15,919 bases of DNA from Frankiaceae bacterium (GTDB lineage Bacteria > Actinomycetota > Actinomycetes > Mycobacteriales > SCTD01), in contig CANKBT010000023.1 in assembly GCA_947479995.1 (NCBI GenBank), positions 1 through 15,919 on the forward strand. Direction: 5' to 3'. The notes beneath the pieces were generated by a model. That model did not search any database. It saw nothing but the letters and a program-made list of their open reading frames with translations, and had not been told where the DNA came from. This document shows positions 6,983 to 13,820 of the stretch, one piece after another (the first letter of the stretch is position 1; each line of letters starts with the position of its first letter). The position numbers were made by a program, and so were the translations under genes.

Positions 6983-8130
6983 AGGGCGGCCGCACCGGCG
7001 CCGCCGCCGCGGCGCTTGACCTCGTGCGCGACGGTCAGCGCGAGGCGGGCGCCCGAGGCGCCGATCGGGTGGCCGAGCGCGATCGCCCCGCCGTTGGGGT
7101 TGAAGACGTCGTTGCCCAGGCCGAGCTCCTGCTGCGAGGCCAGGCCGACGGCCGCGAAGGCCTCGTTGATCTCGATGGCCTTGAGGTCCTCGAGCGCCAC
7201 CCCGCCCTTGGCGACGGCCGCGCGGATCGCGTTGGCCGGCTGCAGCTGCAGCGAGTTGTCGGGGCCGGCGACGACGCCGTGCGCGCCGATCTCGGCCAGG
7301 ATGCGGTCGGCGACGCCGAGCTGCTCGGCCTTGGCGCGGCTCATGACGACGACGGCCGCCGCGCCGTCGGAGATCTGCGAGGCGTTGCCCGCGGTGATGG
7401 TGCCGTCCTTGCGGAAGGCCGGGCGGAGCTTGCCGAGCGACTCGGCGGTGGTGCCGGGGCGCACGCCCTCGTCCTCGGTGACGACCAGCGGGTCGCCCTT
7501 GCGCTGGGCGATCTCGACCGCGGTGATCTCGTCGGCGAAGCGGCCCTCCTTGATGGCCGCCGCCGAGAGCTCGTGCGAGCGGGCGGCGTACTCGTCCTGC
7601 TGCGCGCGGGTGAAGCCGTACGCGTCGTTGTAGCCCTCGGTGGCCTCGCCCATGGCCTCCTTGCTGAAGGCGTCGAACAGGCCGTCGTGGAAGGTCGCGT
7701 CGAGGATCTCGGCGTTGCCGTAGCGGTAGCCCGAGCGGGCCTTCGGCAGCAGGTAGGGCGCCTGGGTCATCGACTCCATGCCGCCGGCGACGACGACCTC
7801 GAACTCGCCGGCGCGGATGAGCTGGTCGGCCATGGCGATCGCCGACAGGCCCGACAGGCAGACCTTGTTGACGGTCAGCGCGGGCACGGACATCGGCACG
7901 CCGCCCTTGTAGGCCGCCTGGCGCGCGGTGATCTGGCCCTGGCCGGCCTGCAGCACCTGGCCGAGGATCACGTAGTCGACCTGGTCGCCGGTGACGCCGG
8001 CGCGCTCGAGGGCGGCCCTGACGGCGATGCCGCCGAGGTCCATGGCGGTGAGGTCCTTGAAGGCGCCTCCCAGCTTGCCGATGGGGGTGCGCGCTCCCGC
8101 GACGATGACGGTGCGGTCACTGCTGGCCAC
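6931..8130 (-). CDS. atoB: Acetyl-CoA C-acetyltransferase (thiolase)
   Basis: This 399-aa thiolase condenses two acetyl-CoA to acetoacetyl-CoA or runs the reverse reaction. Catalytic residues are in place: nucleophile Cys91 (NKVCLSGL), the NEAF motif of the active-site loop, His354 (GGAIALGHPIGASGAR) and Cys384 (CGGGGQGDA). The length and spacing match biosynthetic (AtoB/PhaA-like) thiolases rather than the longer degradative ones. The GTG start at 8130 has GGAGGT 5 nt upstream and a TATCCT -10 box at 8164-8169. It is divergent from mce and overlaps meaB. With CCR and the dehydrogenase nearby, it probably feeds crotonyl-CoA formation for the ethylmalonyl-CoA pathway; a role in fatty-acid degradation is not excluded. 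The exact gene name (atoB, phaA, thlA) is a convention. Confidence 0.93.
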   Translation of the reverse strand: MASSDRTVIVAGARTPIGKLGGAFKDLTAMDLGGIAVRAALERAGVTGDQVDYVILGQVLQAGQGQITARQAAYKGGVPMSVPALTVNKVCLSGLSAIAMADQLIRAGEFEVVVAGGMESMTQAPYLLPKARSGYRYGNAEILDATFHDGLFDAFSKEAMGEATEGYNDAYGFTRAQQDEYAARSHELSAAAIKEGRFADEITAVEIAQRKGDPLVVTEDEGVRPGTTAESLGKLRPAFRKDGTITAGNASQISDGAAAVVVMSRAKAEQLGVADRILAEIGAHGVVAGPDNSLQLQPANAIRAAVAKGGVALEDLKAIEINEAFAAVGLASQQELGLGNDVFNPNGGAIALGHPIGASGARLALTVAHEVKRRGGGAGAAALCGGGGQGDALILHVPA

Positions 8131-8163
8131 GGGGGACCTCCGGGGTGAGACGGCGTTGCTGCG

Positions 8164-8169
8164 AGGATA
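8164..8169 (-). promoter_or_regulatory. -10 box of the thiolase-meaB operon
   Basis: On the minus strand the sequence is TATCCT, a good TANNNT match. It predicts a transcript start near 8157 and a leader of about 27 nt that holds the GGAGGT ribosome binding site (8136-8141). It lies in the 74-bp divergent gap shared with mce, whose own -10 box I could not place with confidence. Confidence 0.45.
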
Positions 8170-8204
8170 CGAGCCCCCGATCGACGACCCGTCAGGAGCC
8201 TCCC

Positions 8205-8639
8205 GTGGCCATCACCCGCATCGACCACGTCGGCATCGCCGTCGCCGACCTCGACGAGGCGATCCGCTTCTACGAGGACGCGTACGGCTTCCGCTGCGTG
8301 CACGTCGAGGTCAACGAGGAGCAGGGCGTCCGCGAGGCGATGATGGAGGTCGGCGGCAGCGGCTCGTACGTGCAGCTGCTGCAGCCGCTGAGCCCCGACA
8401 CGACCATCGGGCGCTTCCTGGAGAAGTCCGGCCCCGGCATCCAGCAGATGGCCTACCGGGTCGACGACATCGACACGACCTGCGCGCACCTGCGCGACCA
8501 GGGCCTGCGCCTGCTCTACGACGCCCCGAAGAGCGGCACGGCCGGCAGCCGCGTCAACTTCATCCACCCCAAGAGCGCCGGGGGCGTGCTCGTCGAGCTC
8601 GTCGAGCCCGGGCCCGAGGGCATGGGCGAGGGGCACTGA
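8205..8639 (+). CDS. mce: Methylmalonyl-/ethylmalonyl-CoA epimerase (VOC fold)
   Basis: This 144-aa glyoxalase/VOC-family epimerase inverts C2 of methylmalonyl-CoA and, in this context, probably of ethylmalonyl-CoA. Family motifs are RIDHVGIAVADL (5-16, metal ligand His8), YVQLLQPL (55-62, Gln57), LLYDAPKSGTAGSRVNFIHP (about 101-120) and VLVELVEP (128-135, Glu131). Where the Propionibacterium enzyme has His-His (GLHHMAW, second His a metal ligand), this protein has GIQQMAYRV, so Gln81 stands at the ligand position. The GTG start at 8205 has AGGAG 6 nt upstream. It is divergent from the thiolase gene and lies 67 nt upstream of ccr on the same strand, so co-expression is likely. Confidence 0.93.
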   Translation: MAITRIDHVGIAVADLDEAIRFYEDAYGFRCVHVEVNEEQGVREAMMEVGGSGSYVQLLQPLSPDTTIGRFLEKSGPGIQQMAYRVDDIDTTCAHLRDQGLRLLYDAPKSGTAGSRVNFIHPKSAGGVLVELVEPGPEGMGEGH

Positions 8640-8673
8640 CCCACCCTCGGCCGACCGGCCGGCTACCCGTCAG

Positions 8674-8679
8674 TAGCCT
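8674..8679 (+). promoter_or_regulatory. Candidate -10 box of ccr
   Basis: TAGCCT fits TANNNT and would place the transcript start near 8686, leaving a leader of about 20 nt with the AAGGGCAGGG ribosome binding region (8695-8704) before the TTG start. A small hairpin CGGCC-GACC-GGCCG (8648-8661) just upstream could attenuate read-through from mce. No clear -35 element was seen. Confidence 0.35.
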
Positions 8680-8706
8680 GCACCCACTCCGACGAAGGGC
8701 AGGGCG

Positions 8707-10044
8707 TTGAAGCAGATCCTCGAGGCCATCCAGTCCGGTGACCCGACCGCGGTCCAGGGCCTGCAGGTCCCCGAGTCCTACCGCGGCGTCACCGTCCGCA
8801 AGGACGAGGTCGGCATGTTCGAGGGGGTCGCCTCGCGCGACAAGGACCCCCGCAAGAGCCTGCACGTCGACGAGGTCGCGACGCCCGAGCTCGGCCCGGG
8901 CGAGGCGATCGTCGCCGTCATGGCGTCCTCGGTGAACTTCAACACCGTGTGGACCTCGATCTTCGAGCCGGTCTCGACCTTCGGCTTCCTGGAGCGCTAC
9001 GGCCGCCTGTCGGAGCTCACCAAGCGCCACGACCTGCCGTACCACGTCGTCGGCAGCGACCTGTCCGGCGTGGTGCTCGCGGTCGGCCCCGGCGTGACGA
9101 AGTGGAAGGCCGGCGACGTCGTCGTCGCGCACTGCCTGTCGGTCGAGCTCGAGGACCACCAGGGCCACGACGACTCGATGATGGACCCGCAGCAGCGCAT
9201 CTGGGGCTTCGAGACCAACTTCGGCGGCCTCGCCGAGCTGGCCCTGGTCAAGGCCAACCAGCTCATGCCCAAGCCCGCCCACCTCACGTGGGAGGAGGCG
9301 GCGGTGCCAGGCCTGGTCAACTCGACCGCCTACCGCCAGCTGGTGAGCAAGAACGCCGGCCAGATGAAGCAGGGCGACAACGTGCTCGTCTGGGGCGCCA
9401 GCGGCGGCCTCGGCTCCTACGCCACGCAGTACGTCCTCAACGGCGGCGGAACGCCGGTCTGCGTCGTGAGCAGCCCGGAGAAGGCGGAGATCTGCCGGCG
9501 CATGGGCGCCGAGCTCATCATCGACCGCAGCGCCGAGGGCTACGCGTTCTGGAAGGACGAGCACACCCAGGACCCGAAGGAGTGGCAGCGCTTCGGCAAG
9601 CGCATCCGCGAGCTCACCGGCGGCGAGGACATCGACATCGTCTTCGAGCACCCGGGCCGCGAGACGTTCGGCGCGTCGGTCTACGTCACCCGCAAGGGCG
9701 GCGTCATCACCACCTGCGCCTCGACGAGCGGCTACATGCACCAGTACGACAACCGCTACCTGTGGATGAACCTCAAGCGGATCGTGTCGTCGCACTTCGC
9801 GAACTACCGCGAGTCGTGGGAGGCCAACCGCCTCATCGCCAAGGGCCAGATCCACCCGACGCTGTCCAAGACGTACGCGCTCGAGGACACCGGCCAGGCG
9901 GCGTACGACGTGCACAAGAACCTGCACCAGGGCAAGGTCGGCGTGCTGTGCCTGGCGCCCGAGAAGGGCCTGGGCGTCGCGCCGGAGGCGGCCGACTTCC
10001 GCGCCAAGCACCTCGACGCGATCAACCGCTTCCAGGACGTGTGA
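8707..10044 (+). CDS. ccr: Crotonyl-CoA carboxylase/reductase
   Basis: This 445-aa MDR-superfamily enzyme carries out the NADPH-dependent reductive carboxylation of crotonyl-CoA to (2S)-ethylmalonyl-CoA. It is the committed step of the ethylmalonyl-CoA pathway and a source of polyketide extender units. It matches the Streptomyces CCR pattern end to end: ESYRGVTVRKDEVGMFEG (19-36), ASSVNFNTVWTSIFEPVSTF (93-112), the nucleotide-binding WGASGGLGSYATQ, FEHPGRETFGASVYVTRKGG and CASTSGYMHQYDNRYLWMNL. The start is TTG at 8707 with MKQILEAIQSGD beginning where homologues do; AAGGGCAGGG precedes it. A strong hairpin follows the stop (10051-10085). The mutase usually found beside ccr (Ecm/MeaA) is not here. 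Confidence 0.97.
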   Translation: MKQILEAIQSGDPTAVQGLQVPESYRGVTVRKDEVGMFEGVASRDKDPRKSLHVDEVATPELGPGEAIVAVMASSVNFNTVWTSIFEPVSTFGFLERYGRLSELTKRHDLPYHVVGSDLSGVVLAVGPGVTKWKAGDVVVAHCLSVELEDHQGHDDSMMDPQQRIWGFETNFGGLAELALVKANQLMPKPAHLTWEEAAVPGLVNSTAYRQLVSKNAGQMKQGDNVLVWGASGGLGSYATQYVLNGGGTPVCVVSSPEKAEICRRMGAELIIDRSAEGYAFWKDEHTQDPKEWQRFGKRIRELTGGEDIDIVFEHPGRETFGASVYVTRKGGVITTCASTSGYMHQYDNRYLWMNLKRIVSSHFANYRESWEANRLIAKGQIHPTLSKTYALEDTGQAAYDVHKNLHQGKVGVLCLAPEKGLGVAPEAADFRAKHLDAINRFQDV

Positions 10045-10050
10045 GCCGCC

Positions 10051-10085
10051 CCGTCGCGCGCCTCCCCCGGTGGGGCGCGCGACGG
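10051..10085 (+). terminator. Strong hairpin terminator after ccr
   Basis: CCGTCGCGCG pairs perfectly with CGCGCGACGG, and the stem continues inward with four more pairs, one a G-T wobble, around a 7-nt loop. It begins 7 nt after the ccr stop. There is no T-run, so it is a typical GC-rich I-shaped actinobacterial terminator. It separates ccr from the coiled-coil gene. Confidence 0.7.
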
Positions 10086-10140
10086 TGGTAGCCACGCACC
10101 CATGCGCACGCAGGCGATCGACCTCCGGGACGAGCGAGAC

Positions 10141-10950
10141 ATGACCGACGACCCCCGCAGCAGCAGCGGCGACGGCACGGCCGACCTGGTGCCGCTGCAC
10201 GACGAGGCCGAGGCGGCCGGCTTCGACGTCGTCCTGCGCGGCTACGACCGGCGGCAGGTCGACGACTACCTCGACCGCGTCGAGGTGGCGCTCACCGACG
10301 CCGACGCGCGGCACGCCGAGGACGGCACGCGCCTCGCGCAGTACGAGGCCGAGCTGTCCTCGCTGCGCGAGCGCCTGCAGAACGTCGAGCAGCGCGCGCA
10401 GGGCAAGCCCGCACCGCTCTCGCTCGTGGGCGAGCGCGTCGCCACGCTGCTGCGCCTCGCCGAGGAGGAGTCGGCCGCCGCGCGCCAGGCCGCCGCCGCC
10501 GAGGCCGAGCGCATGGTCGTCGAGGCCCGCCGCGCCGGCGAGCGCGAGGCGGCCGAGCGCACCGCGGCGCTCGAGGCCCGCGAGGCCGAGGCCGAGCAGG
10601 CGCTGGCCACCGCCGACCAGACCCGCCTGGAGGCCCAGCGCGACGCCGAGGCGCTGCGCGCGCAGGCCCGCCGCGAGGCCGACCTGCTGCTCACCCAGGC
10701 CCGCGAGGCCGCGCAGCAGCTCACCGAGCAGTCCGAGCACCAGGCGGCCGTCCGGGTGCGGCAGGCCGAGGAGGACGTGCGCGCCGTGCACTCCGCCGGC
10801 CGGGTGCAGTCCGAGCAGATGGTCGCCGAGGCGCAGGCCCGGGTCGACCAGCTCACCGCGCAGCGCGACGGCATCGCCCGCCAGCTGCAGGGCCTGCGCG
10901 ACCAGGTCGCCGCGGCCATGGGGCTGATGAACCCCGACCAGCCCGCCTGA
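10141..10950 (+). CDS. DivIVA-domain coiled-coil protein (FilP/Scy-like)
   Basis: The protein is 269 aa from this start. A DivIVA-like N-terminal element, FDVVLRGYDRRQVDDYLDRV (28-47), is followed by an almost uninterrupted Ala/Glu/Arg/Gln-rich coiled coil (about 62-258) and a short tail. In Streptomyces the related cytoskeletal proteins FilP (about 310 aa) and Scy (over 1000 aa) build polar-growth scaffolds with DivIVA, and I recall them lying beside mce and the thiolase as here. Length favours a FilP-like role. It is often annotated 'cellulose-binding protein', a legacy name. ATG 10141 has a weak GGGACGAG upstream; an in-frame ATG at 10102 would add 13 residues. It ends 13 nt from the convergent hydrolase gene. 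No catalytic motif is present. Confidence 0.8.
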   Translation: MTDDPRSSSGDGTADLVPLHDEAEAAGFDVVLRGYDRRQVDDYLDRVEVALTDADARHAEDGTRLAQYEAELSSLRERLQNVEQRAQGKPAPLSLVGERVATLLRLAEEESAAARQAAAAEAERMVVEARRAGEREAAERTAALEAREAEAEQALATADQTRLEAQRDAEALRAQARREADLLLTQAREAAQQLTEQSEHQAAVRVRQAEEDVRAVHSAGRVQSEQMVAEAQARVDQLTAQRDGIARQLQGLRDQVAAAMGLMNPDQPA

Positions 10951-10956
10951 GGCCCG

Positions 10957-10974
10957 GCCGGCGCTAGAGCCGGC
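10957..10974. terminator. Possible bidirectional terminator between convergent genes
   Basis: GCCGGC-GCTAGA-GCCGGC is a 6-bp stem with a 6-nt loop that spans the junction and includes the stop codon of the hydrolase gene. It could act in both directions. It is short, and such stems arise often by chance at this GC content. Confidence 0.3.
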
Positions 10975-11740
10975 TGAGCAGCTCGAGCACGGCGCCGGTG
11001 AAGGTCTCCGGCGTCTCGACCGCGCTCAGGTGGCCCGCGCCCGGCAGCACGTGCAGCCGGCCCTGCGGCAGCGCGTCGGCCATCGCGCGCGCGTCGGCCT
11101 CGGGCGACAGCGCGTCCTCGTCGCCGACGACGACGACCGCCGGCACGTCGGTCGCGGCGAGCACGGCCGAGGAGTCCGGCCGGTCGGCCATGGCGCGCTG
11201 CGCCCACGCCACCGCGTCCGGCGGCGCGGCCTGCACCAGCGCCCGCACCCGCGCGGTCACCTGCGGCCGGGTCGCCGTCGTCGTCGGGCCGAGCAGGGCG
11301 GGCAGCACGGCCTCGAGCAGCACGTCGGCGCCCTCGGCGAGCACGAGGTCGGCGACGTCGCGGCGGCGCTGCGCCGCCTCGGGCGGGTCGGCCGACGCCT
11401 TGGTGTCGGCCAGCAGCAGGCCCTGCACGCGGCCCGGGTGGCGGCGCAGGAACGCCATCGCGACGTAGCCGCCCATCGACAGCCCGCCGAGCACGACGCG
11501 GTCGAGCTCGAGGCGGTCGAGCAGCGCGGCGAGGTCGTCGGCGCAGGCGTCGAGCGACGGCGGGTCGTCGCCGAGCGGCGAGCCGCCGAAGCCGCGCTGG
11601 TCGGGCGTGAGCACGCGGCACACCGACGACAGCCCGGCGCGCTGGTCGAGCCACATCGCCGACGACAGCGGGAAGGCGTGCAGCAGCACCACCGGCAGCC
11701 CGGCGCCGACCTCGCGCACGGCGAGCTCGACGGGGGGCAC
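10964..11740 (-). CDS. Alpha/beta-fold hydrolase
   Basis: This 258-aa alpha/beta hydrolase has the catalytic triad Ser88 in the nucleophile elbow GLSMGG, Asp209 in VVGDEDALSP and His237 in GAGHLSAVE. The oxyanion-side motif VVLLHAFPLSS (17-27) and DQRGFGGS (47-54) resemble the haloperoxidase/3-oxoadipate enol-lactonase-like branch. The substrate cannot be told from sequence. The GTG start at 11740 has no Shine-Dalgarno but a TACGCT -10 box 7 nt upstream, which suggests leaderless translation. It follows the zinc-ribbon gene after 15 nt on the same strand, so it may also be read through from the dehydrogenase operon. Family is confident, function open. Confidence 0.88.
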   Translation of the reverse strand: MPPVELAVREVGAGLPVVLLHAFPLSSAMWLDQRAGLSSVCRVLTPDQRGFGGSPLGDDPPSLDACADDLAALLDRLELDRVVLGGLSMGGYVAMAFLRRHPGRVQGLLLADTKASADPPEAAQRRRDVADLVLAEGADVLLEAVLPALLGPTTTATRPQVTARVRALVQAAPPDAVAWAQRAMADRPDSSAVLAATDVPAVVVVGDEDALSPEADARAMADALPQGRLHVLPGAGHLSAVETPETFTGAVLELLSRL

Positions 11741-11747
11741 GTCGCTG

Positions 11748-11753
11748 AGCGTA
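11748..11753 (-). promoter_or_regulatory. -10 box of the hydrolase gene, leaderless arrangement
   Basis: On the minus strand TACGCT is followed by 7 nt and then the GTG start codon at 11740. The hexamer is identical to the one before moaA. It sits entirely inside the 15-bp gap after the upstream gene, so any -35 element would lie in that gene's last codons. Confidence 0.5.
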
Positions 11754-11755
11754 GA

Positions 11756-12091
11756 TCAGCCGTAGCGCGGTGCGTTCTTGCTCCGGTGGACCTTCACCCC
11801 GCGGCGGCCGCGGGCCTCCCAGCAGGGCGTGTGCCAGTGCCGGCGGTCGTCCGGCCGGCCCTCGGGCCAGGCGACGACGTGCGGCGTGCCGCCGGCGAGC
11901 AGCTGGTCGCAGCCCGGGCAGCGGTAGCCCTTGCCGCCTGCGGTGCCGGCGACGCGGCGCACGACCTGGCCGTCCTCGACCGCCTCGCCGGCGGGCACCC
12001 GCGGCGCGCCCTCGTCGTCCCCCGCGCGCAGCCGCTGCTCGGCGGCGGCCCGCAGGGCCGTCCGCCGCGAGCCGCGCGCGCGGGGTGCCAC
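11756..12091 (-). CDS. Small Cys/His zinc-ribbon-like protein, uncharacterised
   Basis: This 111-aa protein has a basic, Ala/Arg-rich N-terminal half and a compact C-terminal domain with likely metal ligands: Cys58-x2-Cys61 (YRCPGCDQ), His71 (PHVVAW), then His85, His87 and Cys90 (DDRRHWHTPCW). It ends with a basic tail, VKVHRSKNAPRY. I recognise the pattern as a widespread actinobacterial small protein, often mislabelled 'ATP/GTP-binding protein'; no nucleotide-binding motif is visible. The GTG at 12091 lies 2 nt after the dehydrogenase stop, with GAGG 5 nt upstream formed inside that gene's end, so it is almost certainly co-translated with it. Nucleic-acid binding is possible given the basic flanks but is an inference. 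Confidence 0.8.
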   Translation of the reverse strand: MAPRARGSRRTALRAAAEQRLRAGDDEGAPRVPAGEAVEDGQVVRRVAGTAGGKGYRCPGCDQLLAGGTPHVVAWPEGRPDDRRHWHTPCWEARGRRGVKVHRSKNAPRYG

Positions 12092-12093
12092 CC

Positions 12094-13746
12094 CTACCTC
12101 TTGCCGTACGCCCGCATGCCGCGGCCGGTCTTGCGGCCGAGCGCGCCCGCGGTGACGAGGTGCTGCAGCGACGGCGCCGGCACGTGGCCGGGCTCCTGCG
12201 ACGCCGCGTGCAGCGTCTGCTGGATCGCGAGCGTGACGTCCATGCCGACGACGTCGATGAGCGCGAACGGCCCCATCGGGTGGCCGAGCGCCCCGGTCAT
12301 GGCCAGGTCGACCTCGTCCATCGTCGCCACGCCGCCCTCGAGCAGCTTCACCGCGTCGTTGAGGTAGGGGAACAGCAGCGCGTTGACGATGAACCCCGGC
12401 CGGTCGCCGCAGAGCACCGCGTGCTTGCCGGTGCGGCGGCAGACCTCGAGCACCGTCGCGGTGACGTCGTCCGCGGTGAGCACGGTCGGCACGACCTCGA
12501 CGAGCTTCATCACCGTCGCCGGGTTGAACCAGTGCATGCCGACGACGTCCTGCGGCCGCGCCGTGACGCGGGCGCACTCGACCACCGGCAGCGAGGAGGT
12601 CGTGGTGGCGAGCACCGCGCCGGGCTTGAGCACGGCGTCGAGCTCGGCGAACAGCTGCTGCTTGACGGCGAGGTCCTCGACGACGGCCTCGACGACGAGG
12701 TCGCAGTCGGCCAGGCCCGCCAGGTCGGTCGTGCCGGTGATGCGGGCGAGCACCTCGTCGCGGACCTGCTCCTCGAGCTTGCCGCGGGACACGGCCTTGT
12801 CGAGCGACGCGGTGACCGCGCGCTGCACGGCCGCGACCTTGTCCTCGCCGCGGGCGCGGAAGACGACGTCGTAGCCGCTCTTGGCGCAGACCTCGATGAT
12901 GCCGCTGGCCATGGTGCCGGTGCCGATGACGCCGACGGTGCGCACCTCGCGCGGCGCGGCCGCGCCGGCGCCCGCCTCCTCGGCGTCGGCGACGACCTGG
13001 CCGCTCTCGTCGTAGGAGTAGATGCCGGCGCCGGCCTTGACGCCGGTGCGGCCGGCCGAGACGTACTGGCGCAGCAGCGGCGCGGGCACGTGCAGGTGGT
13101 CGCCCGTGCGCGCGTGCAGCGCCTCGAGCGCGGCGACGGCGGTGTCGATGCCGACGAGGTCGAGCAGCGCCAGCGGGCCGACCGGGTGGCCGCAGCCGAA
13201 GCGCATGGCCGCGTCGATGTCCTCGCGCGAGGCGTAGCGCGCCTCGTGCATGCGGGCGGCGTCGTTGAGGTACGGCAGCAGCAGCGCGCTGGTGATGCCG
13301 CCCGCGCGGTCGGCGACGGTGACCGCGGCGACGCCGAGGCCGGCCACCAGCTCCTGCACGTCGGCGAGCACCTCGAGGTCGGTGAGCACGGTCGTGACGA
13401 CCTCGAGCACGCCGGGGGCCTTCGGGCCGAGCTTGGTGAAGCGCAGGCCGACCACGCGCGACGGGTGCGGCGCGACGGCGGCGAGGGCGGTGACGGGCAG
13501 CGCCTGCGTCGAGGTGGCGACGACGGCCTCCGGCGGCAGCACCGCGCCCAGGGCGGCGAGCACCTCGGCCTTGGCGGCGGCGTCCTCGGCGACGGCCTCG
13601 ACGACCAGCGCGCAGCCGGCGAGCCCCTCCAGCGTGTCGGGCTCGGCGACGACGACCTCGGCGCCCGACGTGCTCAGCAGCGCGGCGAGGGCGGTGGCCT
13701 CGGCGCCCGCGCCGACGATGCCGATCTGGGTGGACAGCTGCGGCAC
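12094..13746 (-). CDS. hbd: 3-hydroxyacyl-CoA (3-hydroxybutyryl-CoA) dehydrogenase, tandem two-copy protein with degenerate N-terminal copy
   Basis: This 550-aa NAD(P)-dependent dehydrogenase is built from two homologous units. The C-terminal unit (about 270-548) is intact: Rossmann motif GTGTMASG (275-282), catalytic His405 in VGMHWFNP, Glu417 in MKLVEV, then DRPGFIVNALLFPYLNDAV and GRKTGRGM. The N-terminal unit (8-245) keeps the fold signatures DRAGGITSALLLPYLNDAA and GHPVGPLALLDLVGIDT. Its Rossmann loop is GAGAEA, it lacks about 40 residues after the second strand, and the HxFNP motif is VGLRFTK, with Arg102 in place of His. Only the C-terminal unit should be active. It probably interconverts acetoacetyl-CoA and 3-hydroxybutyryl-CoA between the thiolase and CCR steps. 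The GTG start at 13746 has GGGAG 5 nt upstream. The gene is first in an operon with the zinc-ribbon gene. Confidence 0.92.
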   Translation of the reverse strand: MPQLSTQIGIVGAGAEATALAALLSTSGAEVVVAEPDTLEGLAGCALVVEAVAEDAAAKAEVLAALGAVLPPEAVVATSTQALPVTALAAVAPHPSRVVGLRFTKLGPKAPGVLEVVTTVLTDLEVLADVQELVAGLGVAAVTVADRAGGITSALLLPYLNDAARMHEARYASREDIDAAMRFGCGHPVGPLALLDLVGIDTAVAALEALHARTGDHLHVPAPLLRQYVSAGRTGVKAGAGIYSYDESGQVVADAEEAGAGAAAPREVRTVGVIGTGTMASGIIEVCAKSGYDVVFRARGEDKVAAVQRAVTASLDKAVSRGKLEEQVRDEVLARITGTTDLAGLADCDLVVEAVVEDLAVKQQLFAELDAVLKPGAVLATTTSSLPVVECARVTARPQDVVGMHWFNPATVMKLVEVVPTVLTADDVTATVLEVCRRTGKHAVLCGDRPGFIVNALLFPYLNDAVKLLEGGVATMDEVDLAMTGALGHPMGPFALIDVVGMDVTLAIQQTLHAASQEPGHVPAPSLQHLVTAGALGRKTGRGMRAYGKR

Positions 13747-13767
13747 GCGCGCTCCCGGGTGTCTGCA

Positions 13768-13787
13768 CGGCACCGCTGGTGGTGCCG
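13768..13787. repeat. Perfect hairpin in the dehydrogenase/ANTAR divergent region
   Basis: CGGCACC-GCTGGT-GGTGCCG is a perfect 7-bp stem with a 6-nt loop. A further copy of GGCACCGC occurs at 13808-13815. It lies 22-41 nt upstream of the dehydrogenase start and could be a leader hairpin or an operator. Confidence 0.5.
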
Positions 13788-13820
13788 CCTGCGTTGCGGC
13801 AGAGTGTGGCACCGCGTGGT

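Noticed and set aside
10102..10140. Upstream ATG as start of the coiled-coil protein
   Set aside because: The TAGCCA sequence 7 nt before it is a poor -10 match and there is no ribosome binding site. ATG 10141 is slightly better supported, but the choice is not secure.
8560..10791. 743-codon minus-strand open frame over ccr and the coiled-coil gene
   Set aside because: It is antisense to two well-recognised genes and has low-complexity Leu/Gly/Ala/Arg composition without motifs.
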